This document shows, in pieces, positions 25,828 to 32,283 of a DNA stretch of 33,232 bases. The position numbers were made by a program, and so were the translations under genes. The stretch is from an uncultured Eubacterium sp. (GTDB lineage Bacteria; Bacillota; Clostridia; Lachnospirales; Lachnospiraceae), in contig CANDMV010000032.1 of NCBI GenBank assembly GCA_947385875.1, positions 1 through 33,232 on the forward strand, in the 5' to 3' direction. The notes under the pieces are model-generated. The model saw only the letters and a program-made list of their open reading frames with translations, was not told the DNA's origin and searched no databases. Position 1 is the first letter of the stretch. Each line of letters begins with the position of its first letter.

Positions 25828-26244
25828 ATGACAGAAAATAAAATCAGACAGTACACAGACAATCAATATAACAGAACACCCGATCATGAATTGGGATCAG
25901 GATTTTCAAACTACGAAAGATTAATGGTTGAACTGAACAACAGACAGTATTATCCAAAAGAAGTATATGAAAATTTCTTAAATGAAAACGGTCTGGATGC
26001 ATATGACACATTCGACAAGAATACAGACCATGCAAAATTATTAGAAACGGTATATAGTATTCTGCAAACGCTGTTATCTAATATTGACATGTATAGGCGT
26101 ATAGAAACTGAATTTGTTACATCGGGTGAAGCTGCCACATCATTAAGGAACAGATTAAAAGATTTAAGATCAGAAATCAATCGAATCAAAGCAGAAATGC
26201 ATTATGCTGACTCTGACTTTACATTTATGTATTACACACGTTAG
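25828..26244 (+). CDS. Unknown helical protein
   Basis: 138 residues, soluble, mostly helical. The last third (SLRNRLKDLRSEINRIKAEM) looks like a short coiled coil. GTGAGGA lies about 10 bases before the ATG. I recognise no family. It lies between the beta-rich unknown gene and the Ig-domain gene, 11 bases before the latter, so the three are probably co-transcribed. Confidence 0.75.
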   Translation: MTENKIRQYTDNQYNRTPDHELGSGFSNYERLMVELNNRQYYPKEVYENFLNENGLDAYDTFDKNTDHAKLLETVYSILQTLLSNIDMYRRIETEFVTSGEAATSLRNRLKDLRSEINRIKAEMHYADSDFTFMYYTR

Positions 26245-26255
26245 GAGGGGATATC

Positions 26256-27356
26256 ATGGGCTTTAATCTGATGTATACACCGCTTGAAACGATATTTGAT
26301 GCCACTATGGAGCGTGAGGGCAGAAATATAACAGCTTATACGTCTGGAAATGAATTTCAGGCGTTTATGCGGCGTAATGACGATGGAAATAATTACGAAG
26401 ACAGAATTACGCTTTATTACTATACAAATGCGCCAGTTGTCCAGGGCAGTTTAATAGCATACAGGAACAAGGTATATATTCTCGTCAACAGAGAAACAGA
26501 AGAGAACCATTGTTACTATAAATCAAGTGCTTTAGCCTGTAATGGAATGATTACATTGAACAATAGGGAAGTTATAGGGATACCATGTTATGCATCTGCG
26601 ATGAAAGACGGATTAGCAGAAAGCAATAATATGTTATCACTCATTAACGGCACAATGGAATTTATTACAGAGTCCAATTCACTGAGCAGACAAATTCAGA
26701 TTGATGATACTTTCAATGAGTTTGGACGGACATACAAAGTAAATAATATCTATTACAAAGACGGGATTCTGCATGTTATAACAGAAGTTAGCACTAACGA
26801 AAGGCCAATAGAGCATTTGAAGATTGTCATTGATGGATTATCGAAAGATACTTATTCAGTTGGGGATACTGTACAGTTATCAGCCACACTTTATATTAAT
26901 AACGTAATTACAAATGGTGCGGTAACATGGGAAAGTACAGATACAGGCGTTGCTTCTATTGACGGCACAGGAAAAGTGACTTTTCTTTCAGATGGTTCCG
27001 CATCATTCAAAGCATACTGGGTTGAAAAAGATATTTCTGAAACAAGTGCTATTGTGATAGCTGGTAATCCGAATATATCCTATACATATAAAATCATAGG
27101 AAAACCAGAACTGACATGCGGCATACGAAGGAAATATACACTTAAAATTACGGATAATGCTGGAAATGAGGCTGATAACGTGGCTTTTACATGGAATGTT
27201 CTTGCTGATTTTGAGGTAGAACAGATCATAAATGGAAATCAGATTACATTATGTGTTGATAATGAAAAAGTTATAGGAAGTACATTTGTATTACAGGTTG
27301 TTGCGGATAGTAAAGTTATGGATGAAATGAAAATACTGGTAAAGGATGAATTATAA
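26256..27356 (+). CDS. Phage-like structural protein with Ig-like (Big_2) domain
   Basis: 366 residues. The N-terminal part (about 1-185) resembles small head-tail joining or connector proteins (MGFNLMYTPLETIFDATMER, then ITLYYYTNAPVVQGSLIAY and RTYKVNNIYYKDGILHVITE). Residues of about 190-270 form a bacterial Ig-like domain with the typical VGDTVQLSATLY, TWESTDTGVASIDGTGKV and FKAYW. A second all-beta domain (about 275-366) has KYTLKITDNAGNEADNVAFTW. The start follows AGGAGGGG. Phages of Firmicutes often carry Ig domains on virion proteins. No capsid, portal or terminase gene is in the window, so this is either one end of a phage module or a remnant. Confidence 0.75.
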   Translation: MGFNLMYTPLETIFDATMEREGRNITAYTSGNEFQAFMRRNDDGNNYEDRITLYYYTNAPVVQGSLIAYRNKVYILVNRETEENHCYYKSSALACNGMITLNNREVIGIPCYASAMKDGLAESNNMLSLINGTMEFITESNSLSRQIQIDDTFNEFGRTYKVNNIYYKDGILHVITEVSTNERPIEHLKIVIDGLSKDTYSVGDTVQLSATLYINNVITNGAVTWESTDTGVASIDGTGKVTFLSDGSASFKAYWVEKDISETSAIVIAGNPNISYTYKIIGKPELTCGIRRKYTLKITDNAGNEADNVAFTWNVLADFEVEQIINGNQITLCVDNEKVIGSTFVLQVVADSKVMDEMKILVKDEL

Positions 27357-27363
27357 GTAATGG

Positions 27364-27404
27364 AAATACCCCTGGATGGATTTAGAGGTCTAGGGGTATT
27401 TTTT
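27364..27404 (+). terminator. Terminator after the Ig-domain gene
   Basis: AAATACCCCT (27364-27373) pairs with AGGGGTATTT (27392-27401) and is followed by TTT. Ends the three-gene phage-like unit. Confidence 0.9.
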
Positions 27405-27449
27405 GAGGAAATTATTATTTAAAATAATATACCATTTTCCTCAAAATTA

Positions 27450-27458
27450 TGCTATAAT
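27450..27458 (+). promoter_or_regulatory. Extended -10 promoter of the small toxin
   Basis: TGCTATAAT (27450-27458) is a perfect extended -10. I see no good -35, which extended -10 promoters can lack. Transcription would start near 27466, giving a leader of about 67 bases. That leader can fold CTTTCCG with CGGAAAG right at the ribosome site. Confidence 0.65.
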
Positions 27459-27532
27459 ATTACATAGTCAGATTAGGACAGCGTAGGGATAGTCTGGTGG
27501 TTGTGCTTTCCGGGAACGGAAAGGAGGTACAT

Positions 27533-27613
27533 ATGGATACGTTAGAAATTTTGACGTTGCTGTTAGTTATATTCGCAGCTTTATCTTATCTCGACAACCA
27601 TCATAAAAAGTAA
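27533..27613 (+). CDS. Holin-like type I toxin peptide
   Basis: 26-residue peptide: a short start MDTLEILTL, one membrane helix (LLLVIFAALSYL) and a charged end DNHHKK. This is the form of the putative holin-like toxin family (Hol_Tox) of type I toxin-antitoxin pairs, which insert in the cell membrane. AAAGGAGGT lies 6 bases before the ATG, partly at the base of the hairpin CTTTCCG/CGGAAAG, which could hold back translation. A consensus promoter on the other strand faces it from downstream. The peptide is too short for ordinary gene finders. Confidence 0.82.
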   Translation: MDTLEILTLLLVIFAALSYLDNHHKK

Positions 27614-27616
27614 AAC

Positions 27617-27720
27617 GGCTATCTCCTACTGGCATAGGGGATAGCCAACTACTTAATTATTTACATTATTAAGTTTCCGGTGGCAACCATCGGACGTGCG
27701 AAAATCCTATGATTGTTCCT
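27617..27720 (-). ncRNA. Antisense RNA, probable type I antitoxin
   Basis: The opposing promoter at 27755-27727 should start an RNA near 27720. It runs leftward through CCGGTGG/CCATCGG and ACTTAAT/ATTAAGT stems to the 10-bp hairpin GGCTATCTCC (27617-27626) with GGGGATAGCC (27637-27646). On this strand that hairpin is followed by GTTTTACTTTTT, a fair terminator. Ending there, the RNA overlaps the 3' untranslated region and last codons of the toxin mRNA, as in TxpA/RatA and BsrG/SR4. Both ends are predictions. Confidence 0.65.
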
Positions 27721-27726
27721 AATCTG

Positions 27727-27755
27727 ATTATAAATGATACCTTGCTCATTTGCAA
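27727..27755 (-). promoter_or_regulatory. Antisense promoter facing the toxin gene
   Basis: On the minus strand TTGCAA (27755-27750) and TATAAT (27732-27727) are separated by exactly 17 bases. CAGATTAGGA follows the -10 here and also lies just downstream of the toxin promoter (27469-27478), so the two promoters face each other with a shared initial region. Confidence 0.75.
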
Positions 27756-27768
27756 GTGTTAATTTAGG

Positions 27769-27798
27769 AAATGGGGATGTTTTTTATCCCCATTTTTT
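27769..27798. terminator. Bidirectional terminator
   Basis: AAATGGGGAT (27769-27778) pairs with ATCCCCATTT (27786-27795), with TTT after it on the plus strand. It isolates the toxin-antitoxin unit from the leftward immA gene. Confidence 0.85.
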
Positions 27799-27810
27799 CA
27801 ATCTCAATCG

Positions 27811-27882
27811 GCTCTGTATGCGTTTTTCGTACCTTTAATGTGCAATTATCCGTTTTAAACATCTGAAAACGTCATACAGAGC
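27811..27882. repeat. Inverted repeat between the toxin unit and immA
   Basis: GCTCTGTATG (27811-27820) and CATACAGAGC (27873-27882) are perfect 10-base inverted arms about 52 bases apart. An outer pair AATCTCA/TGAGATT lies near 27800 and 27911. It lies downstream of immA and holds no gene. Confidence 0.6.
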
Positions 27883-27927
27883 TTTTGGTACGATTTTCCA
27901 TACGCCAACGCAAATGAGATTCAGCAT

Positions 27928-28386
27928 CTATTTCATATCAATATCAAACGTTCTTAATCTCAATTCTATTAATTTTTGATTATATCCAAGCATTCTTGAC
28001 ATGTATTCCAACGTACAGTTCTGATTATCAAAAATTTCCACTATAGTATCGTCCGGTATCAGTAAATTTACAGCAAATGTATTAGCTTCAGTTTCTATTT
28101 TTGAATCAAGCAATAGTGTTTTATTACGGATAAAATAACAGTTAAGTTTCCTGTGCATGACAGCATGTCCAAGCTCATGAGACATAACCAGTTTCATTTC
28201 ATTTTCAGATAAATTTTCATTGAGAAAAATACATCTGTGATTTTTAAGAAACATATAACATCCGCATGGTGTACCGAGCTGTCCTATTTGAATCTGTATG
28301 TTTAAATACTCAGCAATGTCAAACGGATCTCTGCTATCACATTTTCTTACATAATAATCAACAATATTTTTTATGTTCTTATTCAA
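27928..28386 (-). CDS. immA: ImmA/IrrE-family metallopeptidase (anti-repressor)
   Basis: 152-residue zinc protease. The HEXXH motif is HELGH (70-74) in VMSHELGHAVMHRKLNCYF, and the third ligand is in ETEANTFAVNLLIP (about residue 100). In ICEBs1 and phages this family cleaves the element's own repressor after DNA damage or other signals, releasing excision genes. The start is TTG at 28386 with AGGTGG 6 bases upstream, 10 bases after the repressor stop, so the two are translated together. Role here is inferred from family and position. Confidence 0.9.
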   Translation of the reverse strand: MNKNIKNIVDYYVRKCDSRDPFDIAEYLNIQIQIGQLGTPCGCYMFLKNHRCIFLNENLSENEMKLVMSHELGHAVMHRKLNCYFIRNKTLLLDSKIETEANTFAVNLLIPDDTIVEIFDNQNCTLEYMSRMLGYNQKLIELRLRTFDIDMK

Positions 28387-28396
28387 ATGTATCCAC

Positions 28397-28807
28397 CTAC
28401 TTTTTATTTTTGTTTGGATTATACTTTTCTTTATTAATAGGTTTTAAGCGTCTGAGCATGATTTCGACTTGCCCAAGAAACAGATCAATATCATTTTCGG
28501 GGATATCGTTGCCTTCAAAATTGGCAGGCCCATCTTCCAGAGTAGAAAGTTTTCTTCTAAGGTTGTTTAAATCTTTGGATATATCCTTATTATCCTTTTC
28601 AGAAAGTCCATCCTGATCTACACCATTTAACAGATAATCCATACTTACACCAAAAAATTTTGCTACAGTATTTAATTTATCAGCATTAGGTGTGTTTTTA
28701 TCCCATTTTGTAATAGTGCCGTTTCCAAATCCGAGTTCAGCTTCCAGTGTTGTTAAACTCATGCTATGTTCATTTGCAAGACTTTTTATACGTGATTTTA
28801 ATGACAT
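28397..28807 (-). CDS. XRE-family repressor, ImmR-like
   Basis: 136 residues. The N-terminal Cro/CI helix-turn-helix (about 5-62) reads SLTTLEAELGFGNGTITKWD, then LNTVAKFFGVSMDYLLNG. The rest is charged and helical, ending in a lysine-rich tail; there is no LexA-like autocleavage domain. This matches ImmR, which is inactivated by the adjacent ImmA rather than by self-cleavage. TAAGGAGGT lies before the ATG. Three 15-bp repeats immediately upstream are its probable operators. Confidence 0.9.
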   Translation of the reverse strand: MSLKSRIKSLANEHSMSLTTLEAELGFGNGTITKWDKNTPNADKLNTVAKFFGVSMDYLLNGVDQDGLSEKDNKDISKDLNNLRRKLSTLEDGPANFEGNDIPENDIDLFLGQVEIMLRRLKPINKEKYNPNKNKK

Positions 28808-28831
28808 AACATTTACCTCCTTAATTTTAGT

Positions 28832-28908
28832 AGAAAAAAATCTAATTTAGGTATTGACAAAAAGAATATAATCTAGTATAGTGTTTTGCAGATAGAAAAT
28901 AATCTAGT
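28832..28908. promoter_or_regulatory. Three operator repeats spaced 31 bp apart
   Basis: AGAAAAAAATCTAAT (28832-28846), AGAATATAATCTAGT (28863-28877) and AGAAAATAATCTAGT (28894-28908) begin exactly 31 bases apart, close to three helical turns, so all sit on the same DNA face. Each has AGA...TCT arms. The middle one fills the spacer of the rightward promoter and the first lies between the repressor gene and that promoter. Probable binding sites for the adjacent XRE repressor. Confidence 0.8.
28854..28882 (+). promoter_or_regulatory. Rightward promoter for the tubR-tubZ unit
   Basis: TTGACA (28854-28859) and TATAGT (28877-28882) are 17 bases apart, near consensus. It overlaps the middle operator repeat, so repressor binding would block it. 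It points into the tubR leader with no other gene between. Confidence 0.88.
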
Positions 28909-29217
28909 TACAAAAAGAATGTTTTCTTATAGACTATAATAGAATATTTTCACCAAAAAGTCAACAACAAATAGAAATAATTCTTTTATAGGTGTATGCA
29001 ATATTAGGCCATCGAAAACTGAATAAGGGAGGGATTCATTGTTAGTAAATTACATAATCCAAAATGTGCAAGAGGGGCATGTAGTCTGTATTTTTACGAA
29101 GCAGGCTATAACCCCGTAATAATTTGCCTTTAGGTGTTATGCCAGACACATACTAAATTATATAGTCATTAATATCTAACCAATATTAGGAGAATATCAA
29201 AGGAAGGACAGGCATAT
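28883..29217 (+). other. tubR leader, candidate centromere (tubC)
   Basis: 335 bases without a clear gene. It contains repeated short strings: CAATATTAGG twice (28999-29008, 29181-29190), TAGGTGTATGC/TAGGTGTTATGC (28989, 29131), and the 18-base motif at 29168. TubR centromeres are clusters of short repeats upstream of tubR, so this is where one would expect it. A possible 32-codon frame starting at ATT/TTG near 29038 after GGGAGGG could also be a small peptide; I cannot decide. Confidence 0.4.
29168..29185 (+). promoter_or_regulatory. 18-bp motif, copy 1 (before tubR)
   Basis: ATTAATATCTAACCAATA occurs here, 32 bases before the tubR start, and again identically at 30616-30633 before the second TubR-like gene. 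A candidate binding site for one or both TubR-like proteins. Confidence 0.7.
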
Positions 29218-29490
29218 ATGAGCGGGAAATATGAGTTAAACCGGATGGAATTTATGATCATAAACTCCTTATATCAAGCTGGATGCACAGATCATTACCA
29301 TTCCATGACGATTACAGATTTGATAGAGGATAATGAGGGGGTACTGGGTGTACGGATGACAGTATACCGTAAGATGCAGAAGTTAATAAAAGCAGGCTAC
29401 ATAGATAAAGGGTGTCTTGATAACCATGCCGATACATTTTATCTTTTGGATAAGGGAATCAAAACAGTTGAAGGAGGAAAAGCAGAATGA
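29218..29490 (+). CDS. tubR: TubR-like winged-helix protein
   Basis: 90 residues, a single winged-helix domain. The pattern is helix 1 (ELNRMEFMIINSLYQAG), helix 2 (TITDLIEDN), recognition helix (MTVYRKMQKLIKAGYID) and wing (KGCLDNHADTFYLLDKG). It resembles ArsR/MarR-like folds and has the size and position of TubR, the DNA-binding adaptor of type III partition systems. AAGGAAGG lies before the ATG. The stop overlaps the start of the TubZ-like gene (ATGA), a sign of tight co-production. The call rests mainly on context with tubZ; sequence identity among TubR proteins is low. A paralogous domain occurs in the gene at 30723. Confidence 0.7.
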   Translation: MSGKYELNRMEFMIINSLYQAGCTDHYHSMTITDLIEDNEGVLGVRMTVYRKMQKLIKAGYIDKGCLDNHADTFYLLDKGIKTVEGGKAE

Positions 29491-30590
29491 ATTTAAAAGA
29501 GAAAAGCAGGGTTTTAGGTCTTGGAAATTATGGGGGAAAGCAGGCGAAAGAGTTTATAACCGCATATTGTTACAAAGGAAGTGCATCTAATGGAAGCGAA
29601 CAGGATTTAAAGGCTCTTGGGGATATTCCAAAGTTCCAGTTAAAGGGATTTGACGGTTTTGGCGGCAACAGGGAAAGGGCAATGGAATGCCTTGAACAGA
29701 ATCCAGAGTTTTTGGAATTTGTGTCAAATATCGAAGAAGAAATAGTATTCATTATTTTTGGAGGAGGAGGCTCTACCGGATCAGGGTGTGCACCTATACT
29801 GGCAGAAATGCTTTTACAGGATAGAAATGAGGATGGAACCCCGAAGAAAATTGTCTGCCCTGTTATAGCACTTCCATCGGCTGATGAATCTATAAAGAAA
29901 CATACAAATGCTTATGAAGCAGTTAGAGAGCTGCATGAAATCGAAGGATTAGGCGCAACATTCTTTATTAATAACAATATCAATATAAACAAAGAAGTTA
30001 AGGAAAAAGAAAAGGATTATAAGTACCTGAACAGTACATTTGCTAAATTTCTCGATACATTTCTTACAAATGACACTTATGGCGAACTGAATAACTTTGA
30101 TGAATCAGAACGTCTGGAAATGCTGAGGGATAACGGTGCAATGGTCATAAGCCTCATGGGTGTGAAAGAAAAAGACGAAACAGTGGATCAGTCTTTATTA
30201 CTGGAAAAGCTGACGAAAAGCGGGATATTTGCACCAACAGAAAATAATGGTATCTGCGAGAATATTGCTATTATCCATGCCGGACGGAATAATTCTGATA
30301 TTGATAAAGAAAATATTATTGCAGAAGCAGGAAAACCCAGGAATGTGTTTGAGGGATATAATGGCAAGAATACGCTGGTTGCAATAAGCGGCCTGGATTA
30401 TCCGGTGTCTTTTGTTTCTGCTCTTGGACAGGCAGCAAAAGATGCGCATGAAGAACGCCAGAGAAACAGAAAACATGCTGGAAAACTTGGTGATTTAAGT
30501 TTTATGACAGAAGAAGAGCCAAAGGCAGAGGATCCAGTAAAAAAGAAGCCGTCAAAATGGGAAGTACTGCAGAAGAAAATGAAGAAATAA
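29487..30590 (+). CDS. tubZ: TubZ/FtsZ-like tubulin-family GTPase
   Basis: 367 residues. The N-terminal nucleotide loop is VLGLGNYGGKQA (T1, 9-20); SNGSEQDLKAL fits T2; and GGGGSTGSGCAPILAEML (92-109) is the tubulin signature (T4). LPSADESIKKHTNAYEAVRELHE fits T5 and FFINNN T6. The catalytic T7 loop is NNFDESE, with N203, D205 and E208 in the NxDxxD/E pattern that triggers GTP hydrolysis in the neighbouring subunit. The tail is lysine-rich (VKKKPSKWEVLQKKMKK), as in TubZ, where it contacts TubR on DNA. So a polymerising GTPase is likely. It is not host FtsZ: the FtsZ C-terminal peptide is absent. Alternatives are a phage PhuZ-like spindle protein or a divergent FtsZ. GGAGGAAAA lies upstream. 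Confidence 0.85.
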   Translation: MNLKEKSRVLGLGNYGGKQAKEFITAYCYKGSASNGSEQDLKALGDIPKFQLKGFDGFGGNRERAMECLEQNPEFLEFVSNIEEEIVFIIFGGGGSTGSGCAPILAEMLLQDRNEDGTPKKIVCPVIALPSADESIKKHTNAYEAVRELHEIEGLGATFFINNNININKEVKEKEKDYKYLNSTFAKFLDTFLTNDTYGELNNFDESERLEMLRDNGAMVISLMGVKEKDETVDQSLLLEKLTKSGIFAPTENNGICENIAIIHAGRNNSDIDKENIIAEAGKPRNVFEGYNGKNTLVAISGLDYPVSFVSALGQAAKDAHEERQRNRKHAGKLGDLSFMTEEEPKAEDPVKKKPSKWEVLQKKMKK

Positions 30591-30615
30591 CATGTATATA
30601 TTAGTGTAATGTCAA

Positions 30616-30633
30616 ATTAATATCTAACCAATA
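30616..30633 (+). promoter_or_regulatory. 18-bp motif, copy 2 (before the TubR-XRE gene)
   Basis: Identical to 29168-29185. It lies 26 bases after the tubZ stop and 90 bases before the next gene. Confidence 0.7.
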
Positions 30634-30667
30634 ACTGAACATCATATAGTGTATTTCATGTCAATAA

Positions 30668-30697
30668 ATGGGTGGGTGGCATTACTCACCTGCCCAT
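30668..30697 (+). promoter_or_regulatory. Leader hairpin before the TubR-XRE gene
   Basis: ATGGGTGGGTG (30668-30678) pairs fully with CACCTGCCCAT (30687-30697), including two G-T pairs, with an 8-base loop. No T-run follows, so it is not an ordinary terminator. The ribosome site follows about 10 bases later. Confidence 0.75.
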
Positions 30698-30722
30698 AAA
30701 AGCAAAGAAGGGAACTAATACT

Positions 30723-31331
30723 ATGGAATTAACAAGATCGGATTGTGAAATCCTGGGCTTTTTAAGGGATAATGATTTCACTGACCAGTATAGAAGCGCA
30801 ACATTACAGGAGATTATGCAGATTACAAAAAATTCACGTCCTACAACATACCGCAAAATGATGAATCTGTGTGAATATGGCTTTGTCAGGAAAGGATGCA
30901 AGGCGGTTAATGCTAATACATTTTATTTGGACAGCAAGGCTTATGGAATTATTGGAGACAAAGACTCTAATGCCAATAACCAGCAAATGAAAAAAAGAAA
31001 TATTATATCATATGATAATGATTCAATACGAAATAAACTGGCAGATATTATGGACAGAGGTCTGATGTTAAAATCAATTGCCGTAAATTCAGGGATCAGT
31101 GAAAGTGAATTATCACGATTTAGAAACGGTGTAGATGCGTTAAAAGAATCTGATATAAAGACTCTGGCGGAGTATTTGGATGTACTGGTTATTCCAAGGT
31201 GGAATATAGAAGGAAAAGGACAAAAAAAGCAGATGACAATGAGGGAACGTCTGCTGGCAAGCAGGAATGCAAGTATACAAAAACAGCAAGCTGAAAAAGT
31301 AGAATCTACAAGAGACTGGCTGTTTATGTAG
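30723..31331 (+). CDS. TubR-like winged helix fused to Cro/CI helix-turn-helix
   Basis: 202 residues. Residues 1-78 align with the TubR-like protein at 29218: both have TD.Y.S.T, then TTYRKM or TVYRKM, G...KGC and TFYL at the same spacing. A short linker (about 80-95) leads to a second DNA-binding domain (about 100-160) of the XRE type: LMLKSIAVNSGISESELSRF, then DIKTLAEYLDVLV. The C-terminal 40 residues are basic and glutamine-rich. I chose ATG 30723 (AGAAGGGA upstream) over 30672, which would put the hairpin inside the gene. It may bind the same sites as TubR through its first domain and act as a regulator or second centromere-binding protein. Confidence 0.75.
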   Translation: MELTRSDCEILGFLRDNDFTDQYRSATLQEIMQITKNSRPTTYRKMMNLCEYGFVRKGCKAVNANTFYLDSKAYGIIGDKDSNANNQQMKKRNIISYDNDSIRNKLADIMDRGLMLKSIAVNSGISESELSRFRNGVDALKESDIKTLAEYLDVLVIPRWNIEGKGQKKQMTMRERLLASRNASIQKQQAEKVESTRDWLFM

Positions 31332-31361
31332 TGTATTTGAGATAGGATGCAGAACCATATC

Positions 31362-31394
31362 AACGGGCAGGGGACGATTTATCCCTGACCTGTT
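31362..31394 (+). promoter_or_regulatory. Leader hairpin before the gene at 31428
   Basis: AACGGGCAGGG pairs with CCCTGACCTGTT (one bulged A, one G-T pair) around an 8-9 base loop. It has the same position relative to the next gene as the hairpins at 30668 and 32220, and no T-run. Confidence 0.65.
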
Positions 31395-31427
31395 AAACCA
31401 ATAATCAATCAAAAGGAGAATAAAACA

Positions 31428-32120
31428 ATGACAGACAAAACAATAGAAGCAATCAAAAACGGCAGAAATCCAGCAGCACAAGAATTATTTGAGTTAGTCA
31501 ATGCCTATGACATAACCATGCTATCCATTCAGAACAGAAACCACAAAACACTGACAGAAATGGAAGTCAATTATTTTGAATCACATAAAAGTGAATATGA
31601 ATTTGGGCAGCTTAACACAGACACAAAATGCATCATAGATCAGTCAGATATTCTTTCAACAGAATCAAAATGGTTACAAGAGGAAGATATGATACATATA
31701 AAATGCTGTCTGTCGGATGGCGGGTATATGAACCTTGTTATTTTCCATGCTTCATCTGGGCAGAAACATACTGCATCCAAAGATTATTACGAGGTCGGCT
31801 TATATGAACTGAATGAACTGTTGCATAAAACATCCGGTGATAAATCAGAATACAGATGTTCCATAGTGAGAGTAAATAACAAGTTTGGTATTAATATGAG
31901 GATGATCTATCCGAAACAGACATTTATTGACATGGAAAATGATGATACAAATGGGGAATTAAGTATTGAGGATGATGTAAACTTTCTGAAAATAGCGGTA
32001 ATGGACGATGCCTGCAATCGGTTTTACCAGAAAGATAATGATGAATCGGTAGAAATTGTGATTATGCCGTATAGTGAGCCGTTTATGGAAATCAGAATGT
32101 TATTTGAAAAGCTCAACTGA
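31428..32120 (+). CDS. Unknown soluble protein of the mobile element
   Basis: 230 residues, acidic, no signal peptide, no membrane segment, no motif that I recognise. The first 70 residues look helical; the rest mixes strands and helices (MIHIKCCLSDGGYMNLVIFH, YRCSIVRVNNKFGINMRMIY). AAAAGGAG lies 10 bases upstream of the ATG. Preceded by a hairpin leader and lying downstream of the TubR-XRE gene, so it may belong to the replication or maintenance unit of the element. Function unknown. Confidence 0.8.
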   Translation: MTDKTIEAIKNGRNPAAQELFELVNAYDITMLSIQNRNHKTLTEMEVNYFESHKSEYEFGQLNTDTKCIIDQSDILSTESKWLQEEDMIHIKCCLSDGGYMNLVIFHASSGQKHTASKDYYEVGLYELNELLHKTSGDKSEYRCSIVRVNNKFGINMRMIYPKQTFIDMENDDTNGELSIEDDVNFLKIAVMDDACNRFYQKDNDESVEIVIMPYSEPFMEIRMLFEKLN

Positions 32121-32219
32121 GAAAGAGAATATTGTCCATATGGTGTGAATGTGGTCAATGAGGTTGTAAGGGAGAAATATTTATAAGGAATGTTCCAGGA
32201 ATAATGTTAGATAGAAATA

Positions 32220-32250
32220 ATCCATAGGTGGCGATATACCGCCTATGGAT
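32220..32250 (+). promoter_or_regulatory. Leader hairpin before the gene at 32284
   Basis: ATCCATAGGTGG (32220-32231) pairs with CCGCCTATGGAT (32239-32250), 12 pairs with one G-T, and a 7-base loop. No T-run. The next ribosome site (AAAGGAG) begins 16 bases later. Confidence 0.8.
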
Positions 32251-32283
32251 AGCATCAGAAATACAAAAGGAGAATATTTAAAT

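Noticed and set aside
29487..30590. Host cell-division protein FtsZ
   Set aside because: The gene lacks the FtsZ C-terminal peptide, has divergent T1/T2 loops, follows a TubR-like gene and lies among mobile-element genes, not in a division cluster.
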